DNA of 58,910 bases from Pirellulales bacterium (GTDB lineage Bacteria > Planctomycetota > Planctomycetia > Pirellulales > JAICIG01). Positions 16,949-25,677 of this stretch are shown in pieces. Within the stretch, counting starts at the first letter, position 1; each line of letters begins with the position of its first letter. The notes below the pieces were generated by a model. The model was not told where the DNA came from, did not search any database, and was given only the letters and a program-made list of their open reading frames with translations. Both the position numbers and the translations under genes were made by a program. The stretch covers positions 1 through 58,910 of the forward strand of contig DATLUO010000131.1 in the NCBI GenBank assembly GCA_035533075.1. Direction: 5' to 3'.

Positions 16949-17503
16949 ATGGCGACCGTGACTGAAAAGAGCGCTTCCGAAAAGCGGACCACATTGCCGG
17001 TTGATCGTGCGCGGCGAATGCTGTACGAGACGCTATTTACTCCGCGACCAAGCACGCCATTTGACGATGAACGAGCGACGGGCGTCCAACTCGGGATTGC
17101 CCCCATCTACCTGAAAATGAAGGAGTTGGGGGCTATCCTGCTCCAAATCGTTGAATTGGCCAACGGTGAGCAACATGACGAAGACGGAGTGTTGGCGCCA
17201 ACCAAGCATGCAATGGATCGTACGACGCGCCTATTGATTCATGCTTCGATGATTGTCTGGCATTTCGGCCCAGGCAGCGGCGAAATGTTCGTTTTCCCTC
17301 GCGGTTTTATCGCGACGGACTCCGAAGGCGGCCTTCGTATTGAATGGACAAAGCCGGGCGCTTCTCTGCGACTTGTGATTGCCGCTGCCGAGTCAGGGAA
17401 ATCCTATCTCTATCACGAGTTCGCAGAAAAATATGGATCTGAGCGGCAGGTCACCGCTGAATTGCTTGGACGTTGGTTGGCTCGATTCTTGTCTACGCGG
17501 TAG
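16949..17503 (+). CDS. Hypothetical protein of the accessory cassette (second gene)
   Basis: This 184-residue soluble protein is of unknown function. The only motif-like stretch is FVFPRGFIATDSEGGLRIEW followed by alternating strands. This resembles a short beta module (PTPDGGIQLEW in relatives, from memory) found next to genes like the third one here. The start ATG 16949 has AGGA a few bases upstream. It is 12 bases after the first gene and 15 bases before the third, so the three are likely one transcript. Confidence 0.55.
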   Translation: MATVTEKSASEKRTTLPVDRARRMLYETLFTPRPSTPFDDERATGVQLGIAPIYLKMKELGAILLQIVELANGEQHDEDGVLAPTKHAMDRTTRLLIHASMIVWHFGPGSGEMFVFPRGFIATDSEGGLRIEWTKPGASLRLVIAAAESGKSYLYHEFAEKYGSERQVTAELLGRWLARFLSTR

Positions 17504-17518
17504 GTGGCTTGCGTTCAA

Positions 17519-17914
17519 ATGTCGGATTTGCCCCCGATTGAGTGCGGTGAGATCGTTTACCGCGCTCTTTCACGCGCTGCGGGTCGGAACCCAGACACCG
17601 GTGAGCCGATCTCAGTCGCATTCATCCGACGAGCTGCGCCGCGCGACGCGAGCGGCCTGTCAATAAACTATAATTGCGATTCCGAGCATTGCAGGAATAG
17701 TCTCAAGAAGTGCTACGGTGTTGTCAGCCTACATGTCGGTAGAGTTCGGTCGCTAGACCTGGACGTGATACCTGACGAGCCACAACACGGCAACATCACG
17801 GGATTGCCTCGCAAAGAGGAAGATGAGGTCCAGGCGGAACGGCTTGCATCGGCGCTGGTACGGCAAGCTAGGCTGATTCCACCGCCCAAAGCTTCCGCAA
17901 CACGGCGTGCGTGA
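17519..17914 (+). CDS. Conserved hypothetical protein of the accessory cassette (third gene)
   Basis: This 131-residue protein begins GEIVYRALSR after a short leader and carries two distinctive stretches: NYNCDSEHCRNSLKKCYG and VVSLHVGRVRSLDLDVIPD, then HGNITGLPRKEEDE. This pattern recalls an uncharacterised bacterial family seen in many accessory loci (memory, not a search). The cysteines in CDSEHC and KKCYG could bind metal. ATG 17519 is preferred over GTG 17504. It ends six bases before the next ATG. Confidence 0.6.
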   Translation: MSDLPPIECGEIVYRALSRAAGRNPDTGEPISVAFIRRAAPRDASGLSINYNCDSEHCRNSLKKCYGVVSLHVGRVRSLDLDVIPDEPQHGNITGLPRKEEDEVQAERLASALVRQARLIPPPKASATRRA

Positions 17915-17919
17915 TATCT

Positions 17920-20900
17920 ATGAACCGACTGACGTCCCTATTTACGGCTGCGTTGATCGCGGCCTGCTTTTTTTCCGCTGCGGCCACCCTGGGCGATGAG
18001 CCATTGCCGCGCACGCCGCCCTTGGAGCCTGCGGCGGCGCTCAAGAGCTTCGAGACGCGGCCCGGCTTCGAGATGCAGCTTATCGCGGCCGAACCGTTGG
18101 TTACCGACCCGGTGGCCATGGTCTACGACGAAAACGGCCTGGCCTACGTGGCAGAAATGTCGGACTATCCGTATACCGACAAAACCACCGACAAGCCGTT
18201 CGTCGAACGCACGATGGACCGGCCCATCGGCCGCGTGCGCATTCTGGAAGACACCGACGCCGACGGCGACTTCGACCGCGGCACGATCTTCGCCGGAGCG
18301 TTTTCCTGGCCGACCGGCCTCGCCCTGTGGAAGGGCGGCGTGTTCGTGGCGGCGACGCCCGACATCTGGTATCTCAAAGACACCGACGGCGACCATCGGG
18401 CCGACGTGCGGCAAAAAGTCTTCACCGGCTTCCGCAAGTTCAACGTGCAGGCGGTGATGAACAACCTGGTCTGGGGACTCGATCACCGCATCTACGGCGC
18501 CGGCTCCAGTAACGGCGGGCAAATCAGGCCGGCCGATCGACCCGACGCCAAGCCCTGGCTGCTCGCGCGCAACGACTTCCGCTTCGATCCGCGCCACTGT
18601 GGCTCCGGGGCAAGTGGCTTCGAGTTGATTTCGGGCGGGGCGCGGTTCGGCAACACCTTCGACGACTGGGGCAACCGCTTCATCTGCAACATTCGCAACC
18701 CGGTCGAGCACGTGGTGCTGCCGGGCCGCTACCTGGCACGCAATCCCTATCTGCCGGTCGTCTCCGCCCTGCACGACGCCGCCGAGTCGGGCGACGCGCT
18801 GCCGGTGTATCGCATCAGTCCGCCCGAAGCGTGGCGGGTCGTCCGGGCGGCACGCATGGTGGCCGAAGCCAACCCGGCCACGCCGCGCAGCGAAACCAAC
18901 GCCGAAGGCTACTTCACCTCGTCGAGTGGATTGACCATCTACCGCGGCGCCGCCTACCCTCGCGAGTTCTATGGCAACGCCCTTCTGGGCGAGGTGGCCG
19001 GCAACCTCGTACACCGGCAAGTGCTTTCGCCCGACGGGGTGACGTTCCGCGCGGTCCGCGGCGACGACCATACGGAGTTCGTGCGATCGCGCGACAATTG
19101 GTTCCGGCCGGTGAACTACGTCAACGCACCCGACGGCACGCTGCACATCCTCGACATGTACCGCGAGACGATCGAGCATCCCTGGTCGATCCCCGACGAC
19201 ATCAAAGCCGAGCTCGATCTGGAAAGTGGCCGCGACCGCGGTCGAATCTATCGGCTGGCCCCCGTCGGCTTCCAGCCGCCGGCCCCGCCAAAGCTGGGCG
19301 AGGCGAGCGATGCCGATCTGGTCGCGCAATTGGAGAATCCGAATTCGTGGTGGCGCGAGACGGCGCAGCGGTTGCTGTTCGAGCGGCAGCCGCACGAGGC
19401 CGTGGCGCCGCTACGTAAGCTGCTCAAGGAATCGAAGAACCCATTGGCGCGGCTGCACGCGCTCTGGTCGCTCGAAGGTTTGTCGGCGTTGAGCGACGAC
19501 GACTTGGCGCTGGCCCTTGCGGATGCAGCTTCCGGAGTCCGCGAGCATGCGGTGCGGATCGCCGAGCCGCGCTTGCCGCAGGCGCCGCCCCTGGCCGAGC
19601 GAGTGATCGAACTGGCCGACGACGACGAAATCCGCGTTCGCTTCCAGGTGGCGTTCACACTTGGCGAGTTGATTCGCTCGGCCGCCGACGAAGATGTTCG
19701 CGCGCGTGCTTCAGTGGCGCTGGCAACGATTGCCCGCCGCGACGGCGCAGACCTGTGGGTCCGCACCGCCGTGTTGAGCTCGGCCAACGAGTCGGCGGCC
19801 CGCTTATTGCTAGAACTGCTGGCCGACAAGGACTTCGTCATCGGTAGCGAAGCCCCGCCGCTGGTGCGCGATTTGGCGACGGTGCTCGGCGCTCGGAACA
19901 AGCCCGCTGAGATCGCACCGGTGATGGAGGCCTTTGCCAAGCTCGGTCCGAAGGCCGCCGGCGTAGCGTCGCCGTTGATCGTCGGGCTCGGCAACGGCCT
20001 GAAGCGATCCGGTAAGAAGCTCGCCGACGTTGTGCCCGCCGGCTCCGCTTCGGCCCATCGCATCCATCACTTGTATGAGAGCGCACAGACCTTGGCCGCG
20101 GACAGCACGGCCGCCAGCGATCCACGGCTGGCCGCAATCGAGCTGCTGGCCACGGCGGATTTCTCACGGTCCAGAGAAACGTTGGCGGCGTTGCTGGCGC
20201 CCCGCGAGCCACAGTCGCTGCAAATGGCGGCCATCCGTGCGTTATCGGGCTACGCCGATGCTGAGGTGGCGCCGCTGTTGTTGAAAAACTACTCGGCCCT
20301 GACGCCGGGCGTGCGCGGCGAGGTCATCCAGGCGTTATTGGCACGCGCCGATCGCATTGGCCCGCTGCTCGATGCGGTCGAGGCCCGCCGCGTCGGCTCG
20401 GCCGACATTCCGCCTGCCCGGCGGACGCTGCTCGTGCAACATGGCGACGCCGCCATCCGCAATCGGGCGGGACGCTTGCTCGCCGCCGACACGAAGCGCC
20501 GCAACGTGGCCCTGGCGGAGTATCAATCGGCGCTCAAGTTATCGGCCGACCTCGGCCGCGGGCAGGCCGTGTTTCAGCGCGAGTGTCAGGCCTGCCATCG
20601 GCTTGGCGAGCGAGGCCACAACGTGGGGCCGAATCTGCTCTCGGTCCGCAACCGCACGCCCGCCGAAGTTTTGGCCAACGTGCTCGATCCGAACCGTGAA
20701 GTGGCACCAAATTTTCAGGAATACATCGTGCTGTTGGACGAGGGGCGGACGATCACGGGCATCATCTCGGAAGAGACGGCCACCAGCGTCACGTTGCGGC
20801 GGGCCGAAGGGATCGAAGAGACGGTGCTGCGGCAGAACATCGAGGAGATTTCCGGCACAGGCCGCTCGCTGATGCCGGAGGGTTTTGAGAAGAAAATCGC

Positions 20901-20946
20901 CCCCCAAGAAATGGCCGATCTGGTCGCATATTTGCTGCGCGGTTAG
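17920..20946 (+). CDS. PVC-type membrane-bound dehydrogenase: beta-propeller, HEAT repeats, cytochrome c
   Basis: This 1008-residue exported protein has a signal peptide (MNRLTSLFTAALIAACFFSA). Residues about 40-440 form a sugar-dehydrogenase-like propeller: GFEMQLIAAEPLVTDPVAM, YVAEMSDYPY, then GTLHILDMYRETIEHPW. HEAT repeats follow (about 460-850). The C-terminal domain is a monohaem cytochrome c with CQACH at about 889-893 and methionine candidates near SLMPEGF. This architecture is a hallmark of planctomycetes and Verrucomicrobia and is thought to oxidise periplasmic sugars or alcohols and pass electrons through the haem. It lies immediately downstream of the accessory cassette. Confidence 0.9.
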   Translation: MNRLTSLFTAALIAACFFSAAATLGDEPLPRTPPLEPAAALKSFETRPGFEMQLIAAEPLVTDPVAMVYDENGLAYVAEMSDYPYTDKTTDKPFVERTMDRPIGRVRILEDTDADGDFDRGTIFAGAFSWPTGLALWKGGVFVAATPDIWYLKDTDGDHRADVRQKVFTGFRKFNVQAVMNNLVWGLDHRIYGAGSSNGGQIRPADRPDAKPWLLARNDFRFDPRHCGSGASGFELISGGARFGNTFDDWGNRFICNIRNPVEHVVLPGRYLARNPYLPVVSALHDAAESGDALPVYRISPPEAWRVVRAARMVAEANPATPRSETNAEGYFTSSSGLTIYRGAAYPREFYGNALLGEVAGNLVHRQVLSPDGVTFRAVRGDDHTEFVRSRDNWFRPVNYVNAPDGTLHILDMYRETIEHPWSIPDDIKAELDLESGRDRGRIYRLAPVGFQPPAPPKLGEASDADLVAQLENPNSWWRETAQRLLFERQPHEAVAPLRKLLKESKNPLARLHALWSLEGLSALSDDDLALALADAASGVREHAVRIAEPRLPQAPPLAERVIELADDDEIRVRFQVAFTLGELIRSAADEDVRARASVALATIARRDGADLWVRTAVLSSANESAARLLLELLADKDFVIGSEAPPLVRDLATVLGARNKPAEIAPVMEAFAKLGPKAAGVASPLIVGLGNGLKRSGKKLADVVPAGSASAHRIHHLYESAQTLAADSTAASDPRLAAIELLATADFSRSRETLAALLAPREPQSLQMAAIRALSGYADAEVAPLLLKNYSALTPGVRGEVIQALLARADRIGPLLDAVEARRVGSADIPPARRTLLVQHGDAAIRNRAGRLLAADTKRRNVALAEYQSALKLSADLGRGQAVFQRECQACHRLGERGHNVGPNLLSVRNRTPAEVLANVLDPNREVAPNFQEYIVLLDEGRTITGIISEETATSVTLRRAEGIEETVLRQNIEEISGTGRSLMPEGFEKKIAPQEMADLVAYLLRG

Positions 20947-20975
20947 CACTATAGCCGAGAATGAGGCCAGAATAA

Positions 20976-21135
20976 GCGGTGGGCTGGGGCAGAGCTTGGC
21001 CGGGCGCGGCTGGATTTGCCAACACGCCCTGCGGCCAAGCGATGCCCCGGTAGCAGCGCCACCGGGGCATCGCTGGCCGACGGCGTCATGGGGATTGCAA
21101 GACCGCGCCCGGCCAGCTTATGCCCCAGCCACCGC
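20976..21135. repeat. Nested palindromic repeat (C arms around a D hairpin)
   Basis: C-type arms at 20976-21010 and 21104-21135 (GGCTGGGGCAGAGC and its complement) enclose a D-type hairpin, GCGATGCCCCGGT against ACCGGGGCATCGC (21033-21078). The same nesting occurs at 25738-25895. Confidence 0.85.
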
Positions 21136-21185
21136 CGTGAACCCAAACCCAAAATCGAAAATCCAAAATCGCTTCAGGTTCAAAA

Positions 21186-22538
21186 ATGCACACGAAACTC
21201 TCCTTGTTTACCGTCGCCCCGGTACTACTGCTGGCCGGTCTGGCGTCGCGACCGGTCGCGGCCGACGACGAGCCGGTGCCGGCCGCCGTATCGCCACGAA
21301 TCACGATCGACCAGGACCCCGATACGCTACTGACGCGCGTGGTCATCGAAGCGAAAGACGGGGAAGTGGCCTGGGCCGATTTGATGGCCGGTCTGGCAAA
21401 AGCCAAGGGCTTCGACAGCGACGCCTTGGACGACGTGCCGCGACACCGGTCATTCGACCTCAATCGCCGGCACACGCGGCTGGTGCTGGGACTGATGAAC
21501 GTACTGATGGAGTCGAGCGGCATTCGTTTTGCTGTGCTCCCTCCGCAACCCGCCGACGCGGAACCAAAGTTGCAAGTCACGCTCGACCGTCGCGCCATGC
21601 TGGCCTCGAAGCGGCGATTCGAAAAAGTGCTTAGGCTGGCCGCGACGGAGCGACTGGCCGACACTCCCTTGCGGCGAGACTATGGTCTCTCGTGGCCCGA
21701 CGGCGCGCAGCCGGCGGTGGGCGACGCGGTGGTGGTGTTGCACGGCCTCGGCTCGACGCCCGAAGAACATGCCTCGCTTTCCGCCGATCTGCGGCGTGCG
21801 GGTCTGCGCGTGGGCGAGTTTGCCTATCCGGGCGATGAGCCGCTGGACGATTCGGCGAAGCTGCTGGCGCGCGAGCTGAGGCAGTTCCGGCGCGATCGGC
21901 CGGCCGTGCGCCTGCGGTTGGTGACGCTGTCGATGGGCGGACTGGTGGCGCGGCGCGTGCTGGAAGACCCGGCCCTCGACCCCGGTAACGTCGCGCAGCT
22001 TGTGATGGCGGCGTCGCCCAACCACGGCTCGGCGCTTGCCTATTGCGGCTTTGCCTTGCAAATCTGGCAGTTTCTCGACGACCCCAAAGCGCGCAACGTG
22101 GCCGAACGGTTCTACGCAACGGTCGAAGACGGGCTGAGCGAAGCCGCCGACGATTTGCGGCCCGATTCGTTGTTCTTGAAGGAGTTGAACGCTCGATCGC
22201 GAAACCCGCACGTGTACTATGCTCTGTTGTTGGGAACCGGGGCACGGCTCAGCGCGCACGCGGTTGCCGAGTTGCGTCAGCGCGTTGCCGAGGCCAAAGA
22301 GCGCCATCGGGTGGTGCAGTTCTTGGCGCCGAAGATCGAGCGCGTGCTGGCCGACGGCGACGAGTTGACCTACGGTAAGGGCGACGGCGTCGTGGCGGTC
22401 AAGAGCGGCCGCCTGGACGGCGTCGACGACACCATGACGCTCGACTTCGATCATCTCTCCCTCGGCCGGCCGCCGCAGACCGAAGGAGAAAAGCACTTAC
22501 GCGCCGAAATCTTGAAGCGGCTCGCGCAGCCGATTTGA
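21186..22538 (+). CDS. Exported lipase-like alpha/beta hydrolase
   Basis: This 450-residue protein has a signal peptide (MHTKLSLFTVAPVLLLAGLA). The N-terminal 160 residues are a separate region with no recognised family. The hydrolase domain starts at about 175: VVVLHGLGSTPEEH (oxyanion hole), RLVTLSMGGLVARRVL with the nucleophile elbow as LSMGG instead of the usual GxSxG, then MAASPNHGS. A late GDGVVAVKSGRLDG and TLDFDHLSLGR would supply the Asp and His. It is probably a periplasmic lipase or esterase. The gene is followed by a B-type repeat. Confidence 0.82.
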   Translation: MHTKLSLFTVAPVLLLAGLASRPVAADDEPVPAAVSPRITIDQDPDTLLTRVVIEAKDGEVAWADLMAGLAKAKGFDSDALDDVPRHRSFDLNRRHTRLVLGLMNVLMESSGIRFAVLPPQPADAEPKLQVTLDRRAMLASKRRFEKVLRLAATERLADTPLRRDYGLSWPDGAQPAVGDAVVVLHGLGSTPEEHASLSADLRRAGLRVGEFAYPGDEPLDDSAKLLARELRQFRRDRPAVRLRLVTLSMGGLVARRVLEDPALDPGNVAQLVMAASPNHGSALAYCGFALQIWQFLDDPKARNVAERFYATVEDGLSEAADDLRPDSLFLKELNARSRNPHVYYALLLGTGARLSAHAVAELRQRVAEAKERHRVVQFLAPKIERVLADGDELTYGKGDGVVAVKSGRLDGVDDTMTLDFDHLSLGRPPQTEGEKHLRAEILKRLAQPI

Positions 22539-22628
22539 GGCGACAGGTTTCAGGCGTCAGGACAAAAGCGGCGTCAGGTTTCAGGCGTCAGGCATCAGGA
22601 CAAAAACGCCTGACGCCTGACGCCTGAG
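22539..22628. repeat. B-type GTCAGGC palindromic repeat
   Basis: Direct iterations of GGTTTCAGGCGTCAGG are followed by the complementary CGCCTGACGCCTGACGCCTG, giving a hairpin immediately after the lipase stop codon. It may act as a transcription terminator, though no T-run follows. Confidence 0.8.
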
Positions 22629-22703
22629 GATGGTGGCCGGGTGATTTTGGCACGTTGAATGCTCCCTTTCTCGGAATACTTTCTTCCTGAGGAGGACAAC
22701 ATC

Positions 22704-22928
22704 ATGGCCGACGAAGAATGGGGACTCTGTAAAGATTGTATGTGGTTCCAGATCGAGCCGACCGCGGAACCCGAAGACGAAACGATGGGCCTGTGTATCG
22801 ACGAAGACTTGCAGCGGTTCCGCCTGCGGGTGTCGGGCAACAGCGGGTGCAATCGTTTTATGCACGGCGAAGTGGCTCACGCGGCCGGATCGAGCGCCGC
22901 GCCGCCCGTCGCCGAGCCGGTGCGCTGA
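22704..22928 (+). CDS. Small four-cysteine protein, possible metal or Fe-S binder
   Basis: This 74-residue protein has a strong ribosome binding site (GAGGAGG) ten bases before ATG 22704. It contains LCKDCMWF, MGLCIDED and SGNSGCNRF, that is CxxC plus two further cysteines. This spacing would suit zinc or a small iron-sulfur cluster, somewhat like the small HiPIP-like subunits of benzylsuccinate-type enzymes, but no such enzyme is nearby. It appears to stand alone, followed by a perfect 26-base palindrome. Confidence 0.65.
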   Translation: MADEEWGLCKDCMWFQIEPTAEPEDETMGLCIDEDLQRFRLRVSGNSGCNRFMHGEVAHAAGSSAAPPVAEPVR

Positions 22929-22937
22929 CGGAGCCGA

Positions 22938-22963
22938 CAGATGCGCCGCGCGCGGCGCATCTG
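22938..22963. repeat. Perfect 26-base palindrome 1
   Basis: The half-site CAGATGCGCCGCG is followed directly by its exact reverse complement, ten bases after the stop codon of the small cysteine protein. Confidence 0.9.
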
Positions 22964-23063
22964 CCACGTAGCCCTTTCGCTCCGCGAGAGGAAAGCCGTT
23001 TACCTCGCGACCATGCGACGCGCGTGTCCCATCGGCCCCCTGCCGCAGACTACAGACCGCCGT

Positions 23064-23089
23064 CACTTGCGCCGCGCGCGGCGCAAGTG
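23064..23089. repeat. Perfect 26-base palindrome 2
   Basis: The half-site CACTTGCGCCGCG is followed by its exact complement. The central 18 bases are identical to palindrome 1, while the outer arms differ but remain self-matched. Confidence 0.9.
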
Positions 23090-23321
23090 AGCAGCATGAC
23101 GGACGACACCCCTCCAACTGTAAAGTCGCAAACCTTATGTCTGATGGCTTTACGCTTCCGCGACGGAAGGTATCGACATCCGCTTGTTACAAGCGCGCCC
23201 CTTCAGGCATTTCGAAGATGGCCAATTCGCGCCAAAACGATGCCGGGCGATCAATACTGACTAGCTAGGCCGTCCCGTAATGCACTCGACGGCCTAGGAA
23301 GGCCATCCTCCGCGCCTCCGA

Positions 23322-25079
23322 TCACTCCTTCTTGTGCGGCGGCGGGGGTGGCGGCACGGGCCGGATGACGCGAGTCTCGCCCGGCGGCGCCGCTGGTGCG
23401 GCGCTGGCGGGCGGCGGCGTCTTTCGCGGCGGCGGAGGCGGTGCGCTAAGTGTGCGTGCAGGCGCTTTGGCGTCGGGGGCAATCGCATCCGGCGGCGGTG
23501 CGGCGGAAGGCCGAGCTACCTTGGGCGCCGGCGGCGGTGCCACGCGCATCGCTTGTGCCGGCCCGCTCCCGCCGATCGCGCCAAGCTGGTGCGACCCGCG
23601 CACCACCACGCGCACGCCGCCGATGTCTTGATCGTGGCCCGGCTCGACGTGCGTCGATTTCTCCGTCGCGAAATCGACGCACACGATCTGGCCGTCGGCA
23701 AAAGTATACTGGCAGGCCAGCGGACGCGCGCCTCGCGCATAGACCTGGCAAGCACGGTTGTCGCTGCCGATCTTTACGGGCGTCGTTCCCAAGCTGACCG
23801 TGACGACTTCCTTGCCGCCGTAATGCACCTCGAGCCAGGCCTGCCGGAAGGCGGCTTCGACCAGCGCCAGCATGATGCCGATCGCCGCGCCAAGAACCGC
23901 CGCGCCGAGCAGCCCGCCGGCGCCACCCGGCAATACCGAGGCCAGGATGAAGGCCAGTCCGCCGACCACACCGCCGACCGCTCCGCCCAGCGCGCCGCGG
24001 GCGGCCCCCAGATTGGGCACGAACCACGACAGGCCCCAACCGGCCAGCAGGCCCATCAACGTCCAGCCGACGATCCGCCCCAGCGGCATCAGCACCGCAG
24101 CCAACGCGCCGATCACCGGCAGTTCGGCGGTCGCCGCGGCGAACGAATAAAGGATTTGACCGGCCAACGCGCCGCACACGCCCGCGACGGCCCCGCCGAT
24201 CGCCGCGATGGTCGCTTCGCCTCCGCTGAATGCCGGGCGATGCAAGTAACGGTTCTGCCCGGCGACGAGTGCCAACGACATGCCGCAGCCGGCCAGCAGG
24301 CCCCAACCCGCGGTCCGCAGCAGATTGCGCCAAAAGCCCTGCGTGGCGCCCGACTCGACCAGCGAGCCGCCGTAAATCGCCTTTTCGGCCTGACGGAAGC
24401 CTTCGTCGAAGTCGCCTGAGTTGACTGAAAACACGAGCTTGCGGTCGCCCGTGACCTGGTCGAGAAAATCGGTGTCGGCATCGCCCGTGCCGATGGCTAC
24501 GATCCGCAGGCCCGATGAACGGCACTTGCCGGCGGCGTTCAGCGTGGCTTCGGCATCGTCGGGCTGACCGTCGGTAAACAGCAGGATGCTGCGCGGGACC
24601 GAGCCGTCGCTCCAATCCGCCGGACGGTTGTCGAGCTCGCGGGCGGCGGCCTCCAGTCCAAGATCCATGGCGGTGGTTCCGCCATCGGCGAGCCTGGCGA
24701 TGGCGCTATCGAGTTGGGCCGCGTCACTCGTCAGTGAACTGGCGCGATGCACTGAGCGGCCGAAACCGACCACCGCGATCCGGTCGGCCGCGCCGTGGTG
24801 CCTCGCGACGAAACTGGTGGCGGCCGATTTCACTTCGCGCAGCTTCTCGCCTAGGCGGCCTTCATCGCCGCGTCCGCCTTCCGTCATGCTGCCCGAACAG
24901 TCGATCAACAGGCAGACGGCCTGCCCGCCGCTCACAGCGCGGGAGCGTGTTGCCGCCAGCAAGATTTGCCCGGCCAGAGCGCCGGCCAGACAGCCGGCCG
25001 CGCCCCACGCTGCCAATCGCCGCAGCTTCGCGTCGTGGAGCCAGTTCTGCGGCAGCGTGCCAAGTGCGTCGTGCGTCAT
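23322..25079 (-). CDS. VWA-domain membrane protein with Gly-zipper segment, FHA-like end and Pro-rich tail
   Basis: This 585-residue protein starts at ATG 25079 (MTHDALGTL); the frame is open to 25115. One helix lies at about 22-44, then a von Willebrand A domain with the MIDAS motif DCSGSMT (D60, S62, S64) up to about 250. After it comes a long glycine-rich hydrophobic part (about 270-410, with repeats such as GGAVGGVVGG) with several membrane helices. Next is a small beta region, TTPVKIGSDNRACQVYARG, which looks FHA-like, and finally a Pro/Ala-rich tail ending PPPPPPHKKE. VWA proteins of this type bind metal-dependent partners at the membrane. No ATPase partner is adjacent. Confidence 0.8.
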   Translation of the reverse strand: MTHDALGTLPQNWLHDAKLRRLAAWGAAGCLAGALAGQILLAATRSRAVSGGQAVCLLIDCSGSMTEGGRGDEGRLGEKLREVKSAATSFVARHHGAADRIAVVGFGRSVHRASSLTSDAAQLDSAIARLADGGTTAMDLGLEAAARELDNRPADWSDGSVPRSILLFTDGQPDDAEATLNAAGKCRSSGLRIVAIGTGDADTDFLDQVTGDRKLVFSVNSGDFDEGFRQAEKAIYGGSLVESGATQGFWRNLLRTAGWGLLAGCGMSLALVAGQNRYLHRPAFSGGEATIAAIGGAVAGVCGALAGQILYSFAAATAELPVIGALAAVLMPLGRIVGWTLMGLLAGWGLSWFVPNLGAARGALGGAVGGVVGGLAFILASVLPGGAGGLLGAAVLGAAIGIMLALVEAAFRQAWLEVHYGGKEVVTVSLGTTPVKIGSDNRACQVYARGARPLACQYTFADGQIVCVDFATEKSTHVEPGHDQDIGGVRVVVRGSHQLGAIGGSGPAQAMRVAPPPAPKVARPSAAPPPDAIAPDAKAPARTLSAPPPPPRKTPPPASAAPAAPPGETRVIRPVPPPPPPHKKE

Positions 25080-25125
25080 GCGGTCTATTGTAAATCGCCG
25101 CCCGGCACGGTGCAAAAGACAACGC

Positions 25126-25677
25126 TTATTCGTTCGCGCCGTCCAGTTCCTTTGAAGGGACCGGTTCCTCGCTTTCTGGGGCCGGTCCGTTCTCGCCGCC
25201 TGGCAGCGTCTGTTGCTTCAAGTATTTGGGCAACACGGTCCCGCGCCTCAAATTCGGCGCCGCGGCATGATCGCCCGGAATCGCAGTCAGTCCTGCGGTT
25301 TCACCACGCACGACCACACCTTGTCGGCCCAGCAGACCGGCGATCGGACCCAGCACCGGGCCGCCACGCGGCGCGAACTTGCTGTTCGGCATATAAGGCA
25401 CCCAGGTATCGCCGGTGTAATAGGACCAGGCGTCGTCTTTGGTCCAATACCACCAACGACCGTTGTGCAGACGGTAGCGCCACTGGTTTTCAGGCCGGCC
25501 CGGCGGGGTTGCGGCCGAAGGTGGTCCCCAATAAAAGACGTGCGGACCGGCCGGGGCTTCGTTGCCGGGCATCGCTCGCGAATTGGTAACGTCCTGGGCC
25601 GACGCGGTGGTCGCCGCAACCAGCATCACGCCGGCAGCCACCGCGGCCGGCGCCGTCAAAAAACTTAAAATCCTCAT
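25126..25677 (-). CDS. Exported hypothetical protein
   Basis: This 183-residue protein has a clear signal peptide (MRILSFLTAPAAVAAGVMLV, cleavage likely after ASA). The start at 25677 is backed by AAGGAG upstream, in preference to 25821. The mature part has a Trp/Tyr-rich stretch (NQWRYRLHNGRWWYWTKDD) that is also seen in other planctomycete secreted proteins. Its function is unknown. It lies 46 bases upstream of the VWA gene on the same strand and may be co-transcribed with it. Confidence 0.7.
   Translation of the reverse strand: MRILSFLTAPAAVAAGVMLVAATTASAQDVTNSRAMPGNEAPAGPHVFYWGPPSAATPPGRPENQWRYRLHNGRWWYWTKDDAWSYYTGDTWVPYMPNSKFAPRGGPVLGPIAGLLGRQGVVVRGETAGLTAIPGDHAAAPNLRRGTVLPKYLKQQTLPGGENGPAPESEEPVPSKELDGANE

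Larger units (their letters stand above)
22929..23321. other. Intergenic gap with two perfect palindromes
   Basis: No gene was recognised in this 393-base gap. It contains the palindromes at 22938-22963 and 23064-23089, a degenerate G-type repeat (GTAGCCCTTTCGCTCCGCGA, about 22969), and the CGACGGCCTAGGAAGGCC word at 23287-23304 shared with 10-27. Confidence 0.55.

Noticed and set aside
22539-22628. Possible CRISPR array from iterated GTCAGGC words
   Set aside because: Units are too short and irregular, there are no unique spacers, and the second half is the complement of the first, so it is a palindromic repeat.
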